Shown: positions 15,530 through 25,143, numbered from the stretch's first letter. The stretch: DNA of 64,000 bases from Fidelibacterota bacterium (GCA_947476275.1 CANJPQ010000019.1:1-64000); one strand, 5' to 3'. Notes: generated by a model not told the origin, from the sequence alone. A program made the numbers and translations.

Positions 15530-17368
15530 TTATGCCACGCGCTCTAGCTGATCGATGAAGCCCGAGAGCGTCTTCATGCCGCGGCGCCAGAAGCCGGGAT
15601 CGGTCGCATCGAGGCCGAAGGGCGCCAGCAAGTCCTTGTGGCGCAAGCGACCGCCGGCGGCGAGCATCTCCTGGTAGCGCGTCTCGAAGTCCGGCACCGC
15701 ATTGGTGGCGTAGACGTTGTAGAGCGCATTCACCAGGCAGTCCCCGAAGGCATAGGCGTAGACGTAGAACGGCGAATGCAGGAAATGGCTGATGTAGGAC
15801 CAGAAGATGCGGTACTCGTCGCGATAGTGGAACGCGGGCCCGAGGCTTTCGCGCGCCACCGACATCCAGATCTCGGCCAACTGGTCCGCCGACAATTCAC
15901 CGTTCTTGCGCGCGTCGTGCACCTGCCGCTCGAATTCGTGGAACGCGATCTGGCGCACGACGGTGTTGAGCATGTCCTCCACTTTGCCAGCGAGCAGCGC
16001 GCGCTTTTCCGCGGGGCGCTTTTCCGCCGCCAGGATGGCCTGGAATGTCAGCATCTCGCCGAATACCGAGGCGGTTTCGGCCAGCGTGAGCGGTGTGGAG
16101 GAAATCAACTGCCCCTGCGGCGCGGCCAGCACTTGATGGATGCCGTGCCCCAGTTCGTGCGCCAAGGTCGCCACATCGCGCGGGCTGCCGAGGTAGTTCA
16201 GCAAAATGTACGGGTGCGCCGACGGCACCGTCGAGTGGGAGAACGCGCCGGACGCCTTGCCGGGACGTGCGGGTGCATCGATCCACTTTTGCGCGAAAAA
16301 TTTGTCGACGATATCCGCCAGCGCCGGGGAAAAACCACGATACGCGCCCGTGACAATGGTCTGGGCTTCCGCCCAGGGAATTTGACGATGTTCCGCTTTC
16401 GGCAGCGGCGCGTTGCGGTCCCAGAATTCGAGCTTCTCGACGCCGAGCCATTTCGCTTTCATGGCGTAGTAGCGATGCGCGGTCTCGCCATACATGCTCT
16501 TCACGGCGGAGGTGAGCGCGTCCACCACGTCGTCTTCGACAAGGTTGCCGAGATTGCGCGATGAGACCGGGCGCGCAAAGCTGCGCCATTGGTCTTCAAT
16601 CGCCTTGTCCTTGGCGAGGGTGTTGGTGATCAGCGTGAACAGCGGTGTCTTGTCGTTGAGGGTCGCGGCGATCGACAGACCTGCCGCCTTGCGCCGCTCG
16701 GGCTGCGGATCTGACAGCCGATTGAGGGCTTCCGTGAGCGTCAGGGAGTCAGAGCCGACAGTGCACCGTAAGCCTGCCAGCGTCTCATCGTAGAGCCGCA
16801 CCCACGCCGTGCGCCCGGTAGTCGACTTCTCCAGGAACAGGCGTTCAAGGTCGTCGCTGAGTTCATGGGCCCGGAACACGCGCAAGTCCCTGATCCACGG
16901 CGCATAGGCCGCGGCCTGGGGGTGTTTCATTTTCTCGTCAAGCGTGTCGTTATCGAGACGATTGATCTCGAGGGTGAAGAACAGAAGTTTCGCGCCGAGG
17001 TCCGTCAGGCGCTCGATGGTGTCCTGATAGAAGCGCCCGCGCACGGGATCGCTGACGTCGCCCGCCTGAAGAAGTTGGGCGTAGCTGCCGATTTTGCCGG
17101 TGACCTCGCTGATCCACTCGTAATTCTTGATCGCCGCACCGAACACAGCGCCGTCGAGGTCCGCCACTCTTCCGCGCAGGCTCTCGAATTCGGCGATCGC
17201 TGCTTCAACCGCCTTCCAATCCGCCGCCAGGTCCGCCCCATCGGGCGCAGTGTAAAGGTCGGCGAGGTTCCACTCCGGAAGATCGCCCAGCGCGGTTGCA
17301 CCGCCGGACGGCTCGTCCTTGCGGGGGATGGGGCCAAGCGAAGCCGGCCAAGAGCGGTGTTGGGTCAT
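15530..17368 (-). CDS. pepF: M3 family oligoendopeptidase F
   Basis: The protein has 612 residues from the ATG at 17368, which has GGAGG at the right distance; a longer frame from 17506 lacks this. The zinc motif HELGH is at residues 404-408, with the third ligand E431 in LTLAETASVFGE, as in the PepF/M3B group. The C-terminal ISHFLHSPFYVYAYAFGD is also typical. It cleaves short peptides in the cytosol. It is the first gene of a minus-strand cluster, followed after 3 bases by the ABC1 kinase gene, and is divergent from the acyl-CoA synthetase gene with 116 bases between. Confidence 0.93.
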   Translation of the reverse strand: MTQHRSWPASLGPIPRKDEPSGGATALGDLPEWNLADLYTAPDGADLAADWKAVEAAIAEFESLRGRVADLDGAVFGAAIKNYEWISEVTGKIGSYAQLLQAGDVSDPVRGRFYQDTIERLTDLGAKLLFFTLEINRLDNDTLDEKMKHPQAAAYAPWIRDLRVFRAHELSDDLERLFLEKSTTGRTAWVRLYDETLAGLRCTVGSDSLTLTEALNRLSDPQPERRKAAGLSIAATLNDKTPLFTLITNTLAKDKAIEDQWRSFARPVSSRNLGNLVEDDVVDALTSAVKSMYGETAHRYYAMKAKWLGVEKLEFWDRNAPLPKAEHRQIPWAEAQTIVTGAYRGFSPALADIVDKFFAQKWIDAPARPGKASGAFSHSTVPSAHPYILLNYLGSPRDVATLAHELGHGIHQVLAAPQGQLISSTPLTLAETASVFGEMLTFQAILAAEKRPAEKRALLAGKVEDMLNTVVRQIAFHEFERQVHDARKNGELSADQLAEIWMSVARESLGPAFHYRDEYRIFWSYISHFLHSPFYVYAYAFGDCLVNALYNVYATNAVPDFETRYQEMLAAGGRLRHKDLLAPFGLDATDPGFWRRGMKTLSGFIDQLERVA

Positions 17369-17484
17369 TGAATCCTCCGGCGGTTGATATAGGTGACTTT
17401 CCCGAATGCCGCCAACGTGAAACGTCCGGGCTGGACAGCCCCGCCGAACCGTTGAATTCTCCCTGTTTGGGGAGGGACGTTGGC

Positions 17485-19290
17485 GTGGCCCATTCGTCGA
17501 ACGCAATCGAGATTGGCGCGGTCAAAAGCTTGCCGGCGATGTTCTTCGCCCAGGCTGCGCGTCATGGCGACAAGCCGTTCCTGTGGCGCAAGAGCCATGA
17601 CACCTATCACCCGCTTAGCTGGCGCAAGATTGCCGACAGCGTGGCCGCGGCCGCGCGTGGGTTGAAGGCTGCAGGGGTGCAAGCCGGCGACCGGGTGTTG
17701 CTGGTGGCGGAGAACCGCCCCGAGTGGCTGATTGCCGATATCGCGGTCATGAGCATCGGCGCCATCACGGTCCCCGCTTACACGACGAATACCGACGTCA
17801 ATCACTTGCACATCATCAACAACTCCGGCGCGCGGACGGCCATCGTTTCAACGCCGCAACTGGCGAAGCCGGTGATCGCCGCCGCGTCCGAGGCAAACCA
17901 CAAGCTGACCGTGTTCGTGATGGACGAACCGGAGAAGGTCATCACCAGCGAGGTACCGGTACGGTCGTGGGCAAGCCTTATGGCCTCATCCGATAACGTC
18001 GGCGTGCCGGAGGATGTCGACAAGCTGGCGCGCACGGATGTGTGCTGCATCATCTACACCTCAGGCACCGGCGGCCTGCCGCGCGGCGTGATGCTGAGCC
18101 ACGGCAACATCCTGTGCAACTGCGAGGGCGCGAAAGAACTGCTCGCGACCTTGAACATCGAGGACGAGGTGTTCCTCTCGTTCCTGCCGCTCTCCCATGC
18201 TTACGAGCATACCGGCGGGCAATTCTTCCCAATCGCCTGCGGCGCGCAGATCTATTACGCGGAACGGGTCGAGACGCTGACCACCAACCTGCTGGAAGCG
18301 CGTCCGACCATCATGACGGCGGTACCGCGACTGTATGAGTCCATGCGCCAACGCATCCTTTCGGGGATCGTGCGCCAGCCCAAGCTGCGCCAGAAGATGT
18401 TCAACCTGGCGCTCGAACTCGGCAAGAAGCGCTACGAGACGCCGGACGCCATGACCATTTGGGACAAAGCGACCGACGTGGTGGTCGACAAACTTGTGCG
18501 CGGCAAAATTCGCGACCGTTTCGGCGGGCGTCTCAAAGCCATGATCTCCGGCGGCGCGCCGCTCAACTACGATGTCGGCCTGTTCTTCATCGCACTCGGC
18601 GTGCCCTTGCTGCAGGGCTACGGCCAAACCGAAGCCGCCCCGGTGATCAGTGCGAACCCGCCGCGCAAGGTGAAGCTGAAGACCGTCGGCCTGCCGCTCA
18701 AAGGCGTGGCCGTAAAGATCGCCGAAGACGGCGAAATCTGCGTGCGCGGCGAACTGGTGATGAAAGGCTATTGGAACGATCCGGACGGCACCATCGCCGT
18801 TCTGGACGACAACGGCTGGCTTAAGACCGGCGACATCGGCCACCTCGACGATGAGGGCTATATCGAGATCACCGACCGCAAGAAGGACATCATCGTCAAC
18901 TCCGGCGGCGACAACGTCTCACCGCAGCGGGTGCAGGGCATTCTGGAACTGCAGAGCGGCATTGCACAGTGCCTGGTCTACGGCGACCGCAAGCCTTACA
19001 TCACCGCCGTGATCGTACCAGACGCGGAGTTCACCAAGACTTGGGCGGAGGCGAACAATGCGCCGCCGGATATTGGCGCGCTTGTCCGCGACGCCGCGTT
19101 CAAGGCCGTGATCGCCAAGCAAGTCGACAATGCAAACGAAGGGCTCGGCCTGACCGAAAAGGTGCGCAAGTTCATCCTCGCGCCGCAGGCCTTCACGGTC
19201 GAGAACGGCCAAATGACGCCGACACTCAAGGTGCGCCGTCACGCCGTGATCCGCGAATATCGCGATGCGTTGGACGCACTGTACACTTAA
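17485..19290 (+). CDS. Long-chain fatty-acid--CoA ligase (AMP-forming)
   Basis: The GTG at 17485 (601 residues) was chosen because GGGGAGGGA lies 8 bases upstream; the longer frame runs back over the pepF start. The adenylation signature YTSGTGGLPRG is at residues 191-201, with GYGQTEAAPV, LKTGDIGHLDDEGYIEITDRKKD (in parts) and a C-terminal lysine region KVRRH. It activates fatty acids to acyl-CoA through an acyl-adenylate. The usual TTG is GG in the P-loop, still within the family range. Substrate chain length is inferred from overall similarity. The stop codon overlaps the stop of the IclR gene by 4 bases (TTAA). Confidence 0.92.
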   Translation: MAHSSNAIEIGAVKSLPAMFFAQAARHGDKPFLWRKSHDTYHPLSWRKIADSVAAAARGLKAAGVQAGDRVLLVAENRPEWLIADIAVMSIGAITVPAYTTNTDVNHLHIINNSGARTAIVSTPQLAKPVIAAASEANHKLTVFVMDEPEKVITSEVPVRSWASLMASSDNVGVPEDVDKLARTDVCCIIYTSGTGGLPRGVMLSHGNILCNCEGAKELLATLNIEDEVFLSFLPLSHAYEHTGGQFFPIACGAQIYYAERVETLTTNLLEARPTIMTAVPRLYESMRQRILSGIVRQPKLRQKMFNLALELGKKRYETPDAMTIWDKATDVVVDKLVRGKIRDRFGGRLKAMISGGAPLNYDVGLFFIALGVPLLQGYGQTEAAPVISANPPRKVKLKTVGLPLKGVAVKIAEDGEICVRGELVMKGYWNDPDGTIAVLDDNGWLKTGDIGHLDDEGYIEITDRKKDIIVNSGGDNVSPQRVQGILELQSGIAQCLVYGDRKPYITAVIVPDAEFTKTWAEANNAPPDIGALVRDAAFKAVIAKQVDNANEGLGLTEKVRKFILAPQAFTVENGQMTPTLKVRRHAVIREYRDALDALYT

Positions 19291-20177
19291 CGCGCCTTCG
19301 TGATCTCGATCGCTGTTTGCTGCAGCGTCGGCAGATAGCGCTTCAATGCGTCCGTGGGTCTTAGCGCGCCCGAATAGTAACGCAGGCACAACGCACCGAC
19401 CGCCTCGGAGCCGCGCCCCAGCGGCACGGCGATGGAGGTGATCCCCGGCAATTCCTGAATTTCGTACCCGCGCTTGCGCGCCGCGTCGAGCATGTCGTGG
19501 AATACTTCGGGATCGCGCGCGATGGCATCGTCATCGAACACCGGCGCCGTGGCGATCGTCTCGACCAATTGCTCACGCTGGGCCGGCGGAAGCCAAGCCA
19601 AGAAGATGCGTCCCGACGCGGTGCCGGCCATAGACATGCGCAATCCGATGGGCATCTTGCGGAACGTGAACGGGCTCAACTGATCGGTACAACACCGCAG
19701 GACCATCGAGGCCCCATAGGGAACCGAGAGCGACAGTGGCCACAGCAGCTGACGGCCCAGCGTCTCGATGCTCGCGCGGGCTTCGGCGTCGATCCATTCC
19801 TCGCAATGGAAGCCCCCGGACAAGCCGGCGACCGTCCCCTGCAGCCAATACCCGCCGGTCTGTGCGTCGCGTTCGACGTATCCCAGCATGCGCATGGTTT
19901 CGAGCAGACGATACACCACGCCACGATTGATCCCGGTCAGGCCGGCCAGCTCGTTTGCCGAAGCGCCGTTGTACAGGTTGAGGCCGGCCAGGAGCTGCAG
20001 CCCGCGACCGAAGGATTGCACATAGGTTTTCCGCTCGCGCACGGTGCTCAGGGCAAGAGGACGTGGATGCAGGGCTGAATGAAACACGCCCTCGTTCGCC
20101 GCCCGCACCCGCTTCGGACGGCGCCCCCGCACTACCCCAGGCACCTCAACGAAGTCGGCAAATCTCTGGTCGGCCAT
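19287..20177 (-). CDS. IclR family transcriptional regulator
   Basis: The protein has 296 residues from the ATG at 20177 (AAGGGGAAG upstream). A winged helix-turn-helix (LQLLAGLNLYNGASANELAGLTGINRGVVYRLLETM, in parts) is followed by the IclR effector domain with TASGRIFLAWLP and ELPGITSIAVPLG. IclR regulators bind small, often aromatic or acyl, effectors. It is divergent from a TonB receptor gene and the gap holds palindromes, so this receptor and the regulator itself are the likely targets. A 70-residue basic N-terminal extension precedes the helix-turn-helix. Confidence 0.9.
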   Translation of the reverse strand: MADQRFADFVEVPGVVRGRRPKRVRAANEGVFHSALHPRPLALSTVRERKTYVQSFGRGLQLLAGLNLYNGASANELAGLTGINRGVVYRLLETMRMLGYVERDAQTGGYWLQGTVAGLSGGFHCEEWIDAEARASIETLGRQLLWPLSLSVPYGASMVLRCCTDQLSPFTFRKMPIGLRMSMAGTASGRIFLAWLPPAQREQLVETIATAPVFDDDAIARDPEVFHDMLDAARKRGYEIQELPGITSIAVPLGRGSEAVGALCLRYYSGALRPTDALKRYLPTLQQTAIEITKAR

Positions 20178-20181
20178 GCTC

Positions 20182-20221
20182 TTCCCCTTATCCGGGGAAA
20201 TTAGCACGCAATGCGCGCTAA
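20182..20221. promoter_or_regulatory. Two palindromes between iclR-type and TonB receptor genes
   Basis: TTCCCC-TTATCC-GGGGAA (20182-20199) is a perfect 6-bp inverted repeat; on the minus strand it contains the regulator's Shine-Dalgarno. Directly next to it, TTAGCACGCA-A-TGCGCGCTAA (20201-20221) is a 21-base palindrome with one mismatch in ten pairs, a good size for an IclR operator. Both sit in the divergent promoter region. Confidence 0.55.
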
Positions 20222-20311
20222 GCCACCGTCCGGCTCGACCCAGAGTGCTTTTGCCCGAAAAGTGAGCGCGGGAGCTCGCAACGCTGCGGGCGGAAATCGA
20301 TTGAGGGGACA

Positions 20312-22819
20312 ATGGGTTATCGCAATTTCAGATTTCGGCTGCTGACGTCCTTGTGCATGGTTGCAGTTCCGACAATTGCCGAGGCGCAGAACATCGAGGA
20401 ACTGGTGGTCACGGCGCGTAAGCGCGAGGAGACCCTCCAGGAAGTGCCGATCGCCATCAGCGCCTTCTCCGCGGACAAACTCTACAGCCTGAACGTCAAC
20501 GATCTGCGTGACATCACGAAGTTCACGCCCGGCCTGTCCTACGAGAACACGACCTTCAACACCAACGTCCGCTTCCTGCCGCAGGTCCGTTTCCGCGGTA
20601 TGTCGACCAACGCGCCGCAGCCGAACTCGCAGGTGGGCGCGGTGTTCCTCGACGGCATCTTCATCGTCGGCGGCGCGCAGTCGATCACGACCGACGACGT
20701 CGAACGGGTGGAAGTGCTGAAAGGCCCGCAGAACACCTACTTCGGCCGCAACACCTTTGGCGGCGCGATCAACTTCGTCACCAAAACGCCGGGCAACGAA
20801 TACAAGGGCAGCTTCTCGGGCAAGATGGAGACCCGCGATACCTTTAAAGCCTCCGCCAGTCTCGAAGGCCCGCTGGTAAAGGACAAACTCGCTGCGCGCG
20901 TCATCGCCACCGCTTATCAGGACGGTGCGATGTACAAGTCGAGCGACGGCGGCGACGTCGGGCGCCAGACGACGCAGTCGATCACCACGACCTTCAACTT
21001 CACGCCGACTGACGCTTTGACCATCAAGCTCCGCGGCCACATCCAGTCGGATGCGGACTTCGGCAACGCCAACTATGCCCTTCGCACCCAGACCGACTTC
21101 GCCAATTGCCGCCAAGGCACGATCAATTGGTATTGCGGCGCGATCCCCGAAGTGGGCGATACCGTGAAGTTGCTCAGCGGCGGCACCCGCACAGTCACGG
21201 CCGATGGCTATTCCCAAGACACGCTGCTTGCACCGGCACAGCTTGCCGCGATCGGCCGAGGAGCGGCGTTGAAGGACTTCCTGAGCAACGCCAACGGAAT
21301 CATGAACGACGTCAAGTTCTACAACAAACTCCCCGCGCTCGATCACTTCGGTTCGGAACGGCGGCAGAAACGCATCTCGATGCAGTGGACGTACGATTTC
21401 GCCGAAGGCTACGCTCTTGCCGGCAACCTTGCTTACGGCGAGATGCACTACGCGCAGTTGACCGATGCCGATCAGCAAGTCGGCGTCCTGCCGGGCACCG
21501 GTACGCGCGTCTACACCTTCACGCCGTTCCAAACGTCGGATCTCTCGGCCGAAGTTCGCGTGACAAGCCCGCAAGACCAGCGCTTCCGTTGGCTCGCAGG
21601 CGCCAACCATTTCGCGCAGAATCTCGACGGCTCCACCGGCTCCGCCATCAAGACGTTGTCGGCGATCACGGGCCTTGCCAACACCAACGTGTGGCAGAAC
21701 TCGGACCGCGACCGCAGTTTTGTGCAAGGCGTGTTCGCGGCCGCGAGTTTCGACATTTTCTCCACACTCACGCTGGATCTCGAAAGCCGATATCAGGTCG
21801 ATCACCTGAAGGCGTTCCAGCAGACCGCCGCCAACCAGTTCTCGCCGGTGTTCCGCGTGTTCAAGGATTGGCTGCCGCGTGCGATCCTGTCCTACAAGCC
21901 CACGAAGGAAACGAATATCTACGGTAGCTGGTCGCGTGGTGCCCTGCCCGGCCTTGCCAACATTGCCTATGAGAACGTGATCAATCAGATCGCCGCGTTC
22001 CCGGCCAATCCGGTTGGCACCACCAACAAAGACGAGATCCGCAAACAGCTGAACGGCCTCCTCGGCGTCGATGTGCCGCTGACCCTGGAGTCCGAGCGGA
22101 TCGATCAGTTCGAGATCGGCGTGAAGCAGCAGTTCTGGGAAAGACGCGCGTTCATCAATCTCTCGGGCTACTACATCTCCTGGAAGAACCAGAAGCAGCC
22201 GGCAACCGCGATCGTCGCGGGCGCGACGCTGCAAAACGGCCGTGTGCTGCCCACCAGCGGCGATCTGAACGGAGACGGTTCGGCGGATACGCTATCGGTG
22301 CGAATCCCCGGTCGTTCACGCATCTACGGCCTCGAATTCGATGCCGGCGTGCAGCCTCTCAAGCAGTTGTCGCTGACAATCAGCGGCGAGTTCGTGAAGG
22401 CGCGTTATCGCGCGCCATTCCCGGGCGGCGGTGTGGTGGCAAGCTATGCCGGCACACAGGAACTTGGCGACAAGCAATTGTTCCTCTATCCGGTGAACAA
22501 GCTGGCCCTCAATACGCGCTGGCAGGACAACCTCAACGGCGGAAACTGGGACTATTACATCCAGACCTCCGTCACCCACAGCGGACGCTACTACTCCGAC
22601 GAGGCGAACCTATCGTGGGTCGCGCCCTACTGGCTGGTGAACGCCTCCATGGGAATCCAGAAGGAGAACGTGCTGTTCGAGGTCTATGTGAACAACCTGA
22701 CGAACTTCCAGGGCTGGATCACAGGCCGCCGCAACACCGCGCCCGACAACGCGCAGACGATCGCGATGGTGCCGGCGCGAAAGCAGGCATTCGGTGTCCG
22801 AACGAAGTTTGATTTTTAG
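20312..22819 (+). CDS. TonB-dependent outer-membrane receptor
   Basis: The protein has 835 residues, with GAGGGG before the ATG and a signal peptide ending TIAEAQ. TonB-box-like IEELVVTARKREE is followed by the plug: VPIAISAFSADKL, VRFRGMSTNAPQP, VGAVFLDGIFIVGG and VEVLKGPQNTYFGRNTFGGA. The barrel ends in GVRTKFDF. It is divergent from an IclR regulator gene, which suggests induction by a small organic substrate rather than iron alone. A hairpin without a T-run follows the stop. Confidence 0.93.
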   Translation: MGYRNFRFRLLTSLCMVAVPTIAEAQNIEELVVTARKREETLQEVPIAISAFSADKLYSLNVNDLRDITKFTPGLSYENTTFNTNVRFLPQVRFRGMSTNAPQPNSQVGAVFLDGIFIVGGAQSITTDDVERVEVLKGPQNTYFGRNTFGGAINFVTKTPGNEYKGSFSGKMETRDTFKASASLEGPLVKDKLAARVIATAYQDGAMYKSSDGGDVGRQTTQSITTTFNFTPTDALTIKLRGHIQSDADFGNANYALRTQTDFANCRQGTINWYCGAIPEVGDTVKLLSGGTRTVTADGYSQDTLLAPAQLAAIGRGAALKDFLSNANGIMNDVKFYNKLPALDHFGSERRQKRISMQWTYDFAEGYALAGNLAYGEMHYAQLTDADQQVGVLPGTGTRVYTFTPFQTSDLSAEVRVTSPQDQRFRWLAGANHFAQNLDGSTGSAIKTLSAITGLANTNVWQNSDRDRSFVQGVFAAASFDIFSTLTLDLESRYQVDHLKAFQQTAANQFSPVFRVFKDWLPRAILSYKPTKETNIYGSWSRGALPGLANIAYENVINQIAAFPANPVGTTNKDEIRKQLNGLLGVDVPLTLESERIDQFEIGVKQQFWERRAFINLSGYYISWKNQKQPATAIVAGATLQNGRVLPTSGDLNGDGSADTLSVRIPGRSRIYGLEFDAGVQPLKQLSLTISGEFVKARYRAPFPGGGVVASYAGTQELGDKQLFLYPVNKLALNTRWQDNLNGGNWDYYIQTSVTHSGRYYSDEANLSWVAPYWLVNASMGIQKENVLFEVYVNNLTNFQGWITGRRNTAPDNAQTIAMVPARKQAFGVRTKFDF

Positions 22820-22833
22820 GATCGCGACAGCAC

Positions 22834-22857
22834 CCCGGCCCGTTCAGACGGGCCGGG
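22834..22857. terminator. GC-rich hairpin between convergent genes
   Basis: A 10-bp perfect stem CCCGGCCCGT/ACGGGCCGGG with loop TCAG lies between the TonB receptor gene and gapR. No T-run follows on the plus strand, so it is a weak intrinsic terminator or an RNA-end stabiliser. Confidence 0.6.
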
Positions 22858-22875
22858 CGTGTCAACCGCCACTTT

Positions 22876-23145
22876 TTAGTAGCCTACCGCGTCGAGATAG
22901 ACCTGGAGCAGGCTCTCCTGCTCCTGGCGATCGTTGGGGTCGAGTTTGCGTAAGGCGACAACCTTGCGCATGATCTTAGGATCGAAGCCCGACGACTTCG
23001 CCTCGCCGTAGACTTCCTTCACGTCGGCGCCGAGGGCCTTCTTCTCTTCCTCGAGGCGCTCGATGCGCTCGATGAAGCTCTTCAGCCGCTGCGCCGAAAT
23101 TCCCTTGTCCGCTGCTCCGTCCGGCATACGCCCGACCCCCGTCAC
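22876..23145 (-). CDS. gapR: GapR family DNA-binding protein (DUF2312)
   Basis: The protein has 89 residues. The core LKSFIERIERLEEEKKALGADVKEVYGEAK (in parts) is the DUF2312 coiled coil and FDPKIMRKVVALRKLD the second helix. In Caulobacter GapR is an essential nucleoid protein that clamps overtwisted DNA ahead of forks and transcription. The N-terminal 15 residues are variable; starts at 23145 and 23127 (Met7) are both possible because neither has a strong Shine-Dalgarno. The neighbourhood (DUF1244, N-formylglutamate amidohydrolase, pyruvate kinase) is the usual alphaproteobacterial context. Confidence 0.9.
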   Translation of the reverse strand: MTGVGRMPDGAADKGISAQRLKSFIERIERLEEEKKALGADVKEVYGEAKSSGFDPKIMRKVVALRKLDPNDRQEQESLLQVYLDAVGY

Positions 23146-23240
23146 ATAAAACTCACGCGAAGGGCGGACATTACCAGTGGTCGCCGCCTAAGCAACGCCG
23201 CACGGCCTGTGGATAAGGGGGATAACGGGAGTAAAGCGCT

Positions 23241-23912
23241 TTATTCCAGCCGCTTCGCAACCGGTTGGCCGTCCGGACCGGCAGCTACAACCGCGTGGAC
23301 GTTGTTCTTGGCCCGCAATAGCGCGCGCCGGGTCTCGAAATCCTTGGCGGCGATCCGAGTGGCGAAAAAGGTCGAATAACCGCGTAGGTCGCCGACGGCC
23401 GCGTCCTTCGTCGCCTTGGTGACGATGCCGTAGTTGGCGATGTAGCGCTTATCGGGCGTCGGCAGGCTGATGAGCATGCGGTAGAGATCGGTCGGAGCCC
23501 CCGCCTCGCGGCGGACCAGTTGTGCCGTGTCGGCGTTTAGAACGGTGATGGTGGTCGTCGCTTCACCCGCGGCCGCAACCGGCCGAACGGTGCCGGCCTC
23601 GTCGGCCTGTTCGTAGGTGTTGACGGTGATGACCTCGGTCCCCTCGCCTTCCTTCGTCTTGCCATCGCCATGCTGTGTCGCAAGCTTGCTCGGCGCATAG
23701 AATTTGTATTCGGTCTCGACGACCTTGCCGCCGTTGACCTCGATATGCACCAGACTGTTGTAGAGGCGGATGTTGTAGTCGAGGTTCGGCGCGAAATAGG
23801 TGTTGTCGCTCTGCCACCAGCCCGCGCTTGTCTTCCAGAATGGGATCGCGGCGAGATCGGCGGCGGACGCACGCGCGGCGAGCAGCGCTGCCAGGACGAC
23901 GACGCGGATCAT
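23241..23912 (-). CDS. Exported protein of unknown function
   Basis: The protein has 223 residues from the ATG at 23912, with a signal peptide (MIRVVVLAALLAARASA). The mature part has a WWQSDNTYFAPNLDYNIRLYNSLVH segment (in parts), alternating polar strands, and TDLYRMLISLPTPDKRYIANYGIV, as in lipocalin-like or beta-barrel periplasmic proteins, but I do not recognise the family. Its start overlaps the DUF1244 stop as ATGA, so translation is coupled. It is the last gene of a three-gene minus-strand operon. Confidence 0.7.
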   Translation of the reverse strand: MIRVVVLAALLAARASAADLAAIPFWKTSAGWWQSDNTYFAPNLDYNIRLYNSLVHIEVNGGKVVETEYKFYAPSKLATQHGDGKTKEGEGTEVITVNTYEQADEAGTVRPVAAAGEATTTITVLNADTAQLVRREAGAPTDLYRMLISLPTPDKRYIANYGIVTKATKDAAVGDLRGYSTFFATRIAAKDFETRRALLRAKNNVHAVVAAGPDGQPVAKRLE

Positions 23913-24226
23913 TCGACCACCGTGATCTTGGCGTGACCGGATTTTCCGGCCTCGAACTTCTGTTCCTGGTCCGGCGTTGCCGGCTTTTGGTGCTTTGCTT
24001 TCCAGTCGGCGATGGGCATCCCGTAGACCGCTTCTTGTGCCTGCTCGTAAGTCATCGGCGCGCCGTAGTGCTCGGCGGCGGCGCGATACCATTTGGCGAG
24101 GCAGTTCCGGCAGAAGCCGGCGGTGTTCATGATGTCGATATTCTGCACGTCGGTGCGCTTCTGCAAATGCTGCACAAGCCCCCGAAAGGCCGCGGCTTCC
24201 GCTTTCAGGCGGGTGAGATCATCCAT
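23909..24226 (-). CDS. DUF1244 domain-containing protein
   Basis: The protein has 105 residues; the first 80 fit DUF1244 (PF06844): FRGLVQHLQKRTDVQNIDIMN (in parts), AGFCRNCLAKWYRAA and YEQAQEAVYGMPIADWKAKHQ. The CRNC pair may bind a metal. The family is a small cytosolic helical protein of unknown role, conserved next to N-formylglutamate amidohydrolase genes. There are 24 bases between it and the amidohydrolase stop upstream, and an ATGA overlap with the next gene. Confidence 0.9.
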   Translation of the reverse strand: MDDLTRLKAEAAAFRGLVQHLQKRTDVQNIDIMNTAGFCRNCLAKWYRAAAEHYGAPMTYEQAQEAVYGMPIADWKAKHQKPATPDQEQKFEAGKSGHAKITVVE

Positions 24227-24250
24227 CGCAAAGCTCCTCAGACGTGCTCG

Positions 24251-25072
24251 TTAGTAATGCTCGGGCCGCTGTAACGCGGGATCGGCCATGATCGCCGGGA
24301 GCACGCGGGCGAGCAAGTCCGCCCACCACGCCTCGCCCGCCGGCGTGCAGATCAGGTCCTGGCGGATCTCGATCTGGGCATGGGGAATGCCTTGCGCAAG
24401 GCCGTGAGCCTTCAGGCAATACCCGTGGGTGATGCCCGAATAGGGTTCATTGAACGCCGTGACCAACCCAGGTTGCGCACCCAGCGCGGCCAGAAGCGCA
24501 TCAGCGAAACGACGGTCGCGGCTGGCCATGACGCCCGCGTGCCAGGGCCGCGCGGACCCGGCGGACATGAGCGCCGGGGTGAAGCTGTGAACGGACAGCA
24601 GCACCGGTGTCGCCCCGTTCCGGCTCAGCCGTGCCAGCGCAAGATCGATCGCACCGTGATAGGGCCAATAGCACGCCGCAGCGCGGGCCTCGAGGTCACG
24701 CGGCGTCAGGCTCTGGTTGCCGGGGATCGGGATACCGTCGCTGCGCGTCGGGATGCAATCCGGATCGCCGAGCGGACGATTGGGGTCGATTAACAGGCGC
24801 GTGTAAGTCGCGAGCACCGCGCTTGCGCCCCTGCGTTCGGCGACACCGCGCGCGACACCTGCCGCGCCAATATCCCACGCGATGTGACGACCGAAGGCAT
24901 CGGCCCCGAGGCCGAGATTGTCCATCGCCCGCGGCACGGCGCGACCGGCATGATCGCCGATCAACAGCAGCGGCAACGTGGCATCGGGATTGACGATCTC
25001 GACCGGGGGTGGATCGAACGCGGGATCGATCTCCAATGTCTGCCTCCGCCTTTGCTTGTCTCTAAGGTTCAT
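24251..25072 (-). CDS. N-formylglutamate amidohydrolase
   Basis: The protein fits the FGase family (PF05013): LLLIGDHAGRAVP, HIAWDIGAAGVARGVA, YTRLLIDPNRP, VLLSVHSFTPAL and HAQIEIRQDLI. Several histidine/aspartate segments are the likely metal site. It hydrolyses N-formyl-L-glutamate to formate and glutamate in histidine breakdown, or a related N-acyl amino acid; no hut genes are nearby. The start at 25072 (273 residues) has AGGAAGG upstream; 25105 is an in-frame alternative without a clear Shine-Dalgarno. It is divergent from pyk and heads the operon with DUF1244. Confidence 0.88.
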   Translation of the reverse strand: MNLRDKQRRRQTLEIDPAFDPPPVEIVNPDATLPLLLIGDHAGRAVPRAMDNLGLGADAFGRHIAWDIGAAGVARGVAERRGASAVLATYTRLLIDPNRPLGDPDCIPTRSDGIPIPGNQSLTPRDLEARAAACYWPYHGAIDLALARLSRNGATPVLLSVHSFTPALMSAGSARPWHAGVMASRDRRFADALLAALGAQPGLVTAFNEPYSGITHGYCLKAHGLAQGIPHAQIEIRQDLICTPAGEAWWADLLARVLPAIMADPALQRPEHY

Positions 25073-25143
25073 TCGATCGACGCCTTCCTGCCGCAAGTCC
25101 GTCATAGGTGCAATGCGCGCGCGCCGCGTGTAAGCTCCCGGCC

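Noticed and set aside
20201-22234. 677-codon minus-strand frame opposite the second TonB receptor
   Set aside because: Shadow of the receptor gene; no recognisable domain, and the composition follows the antisense codon pattern.
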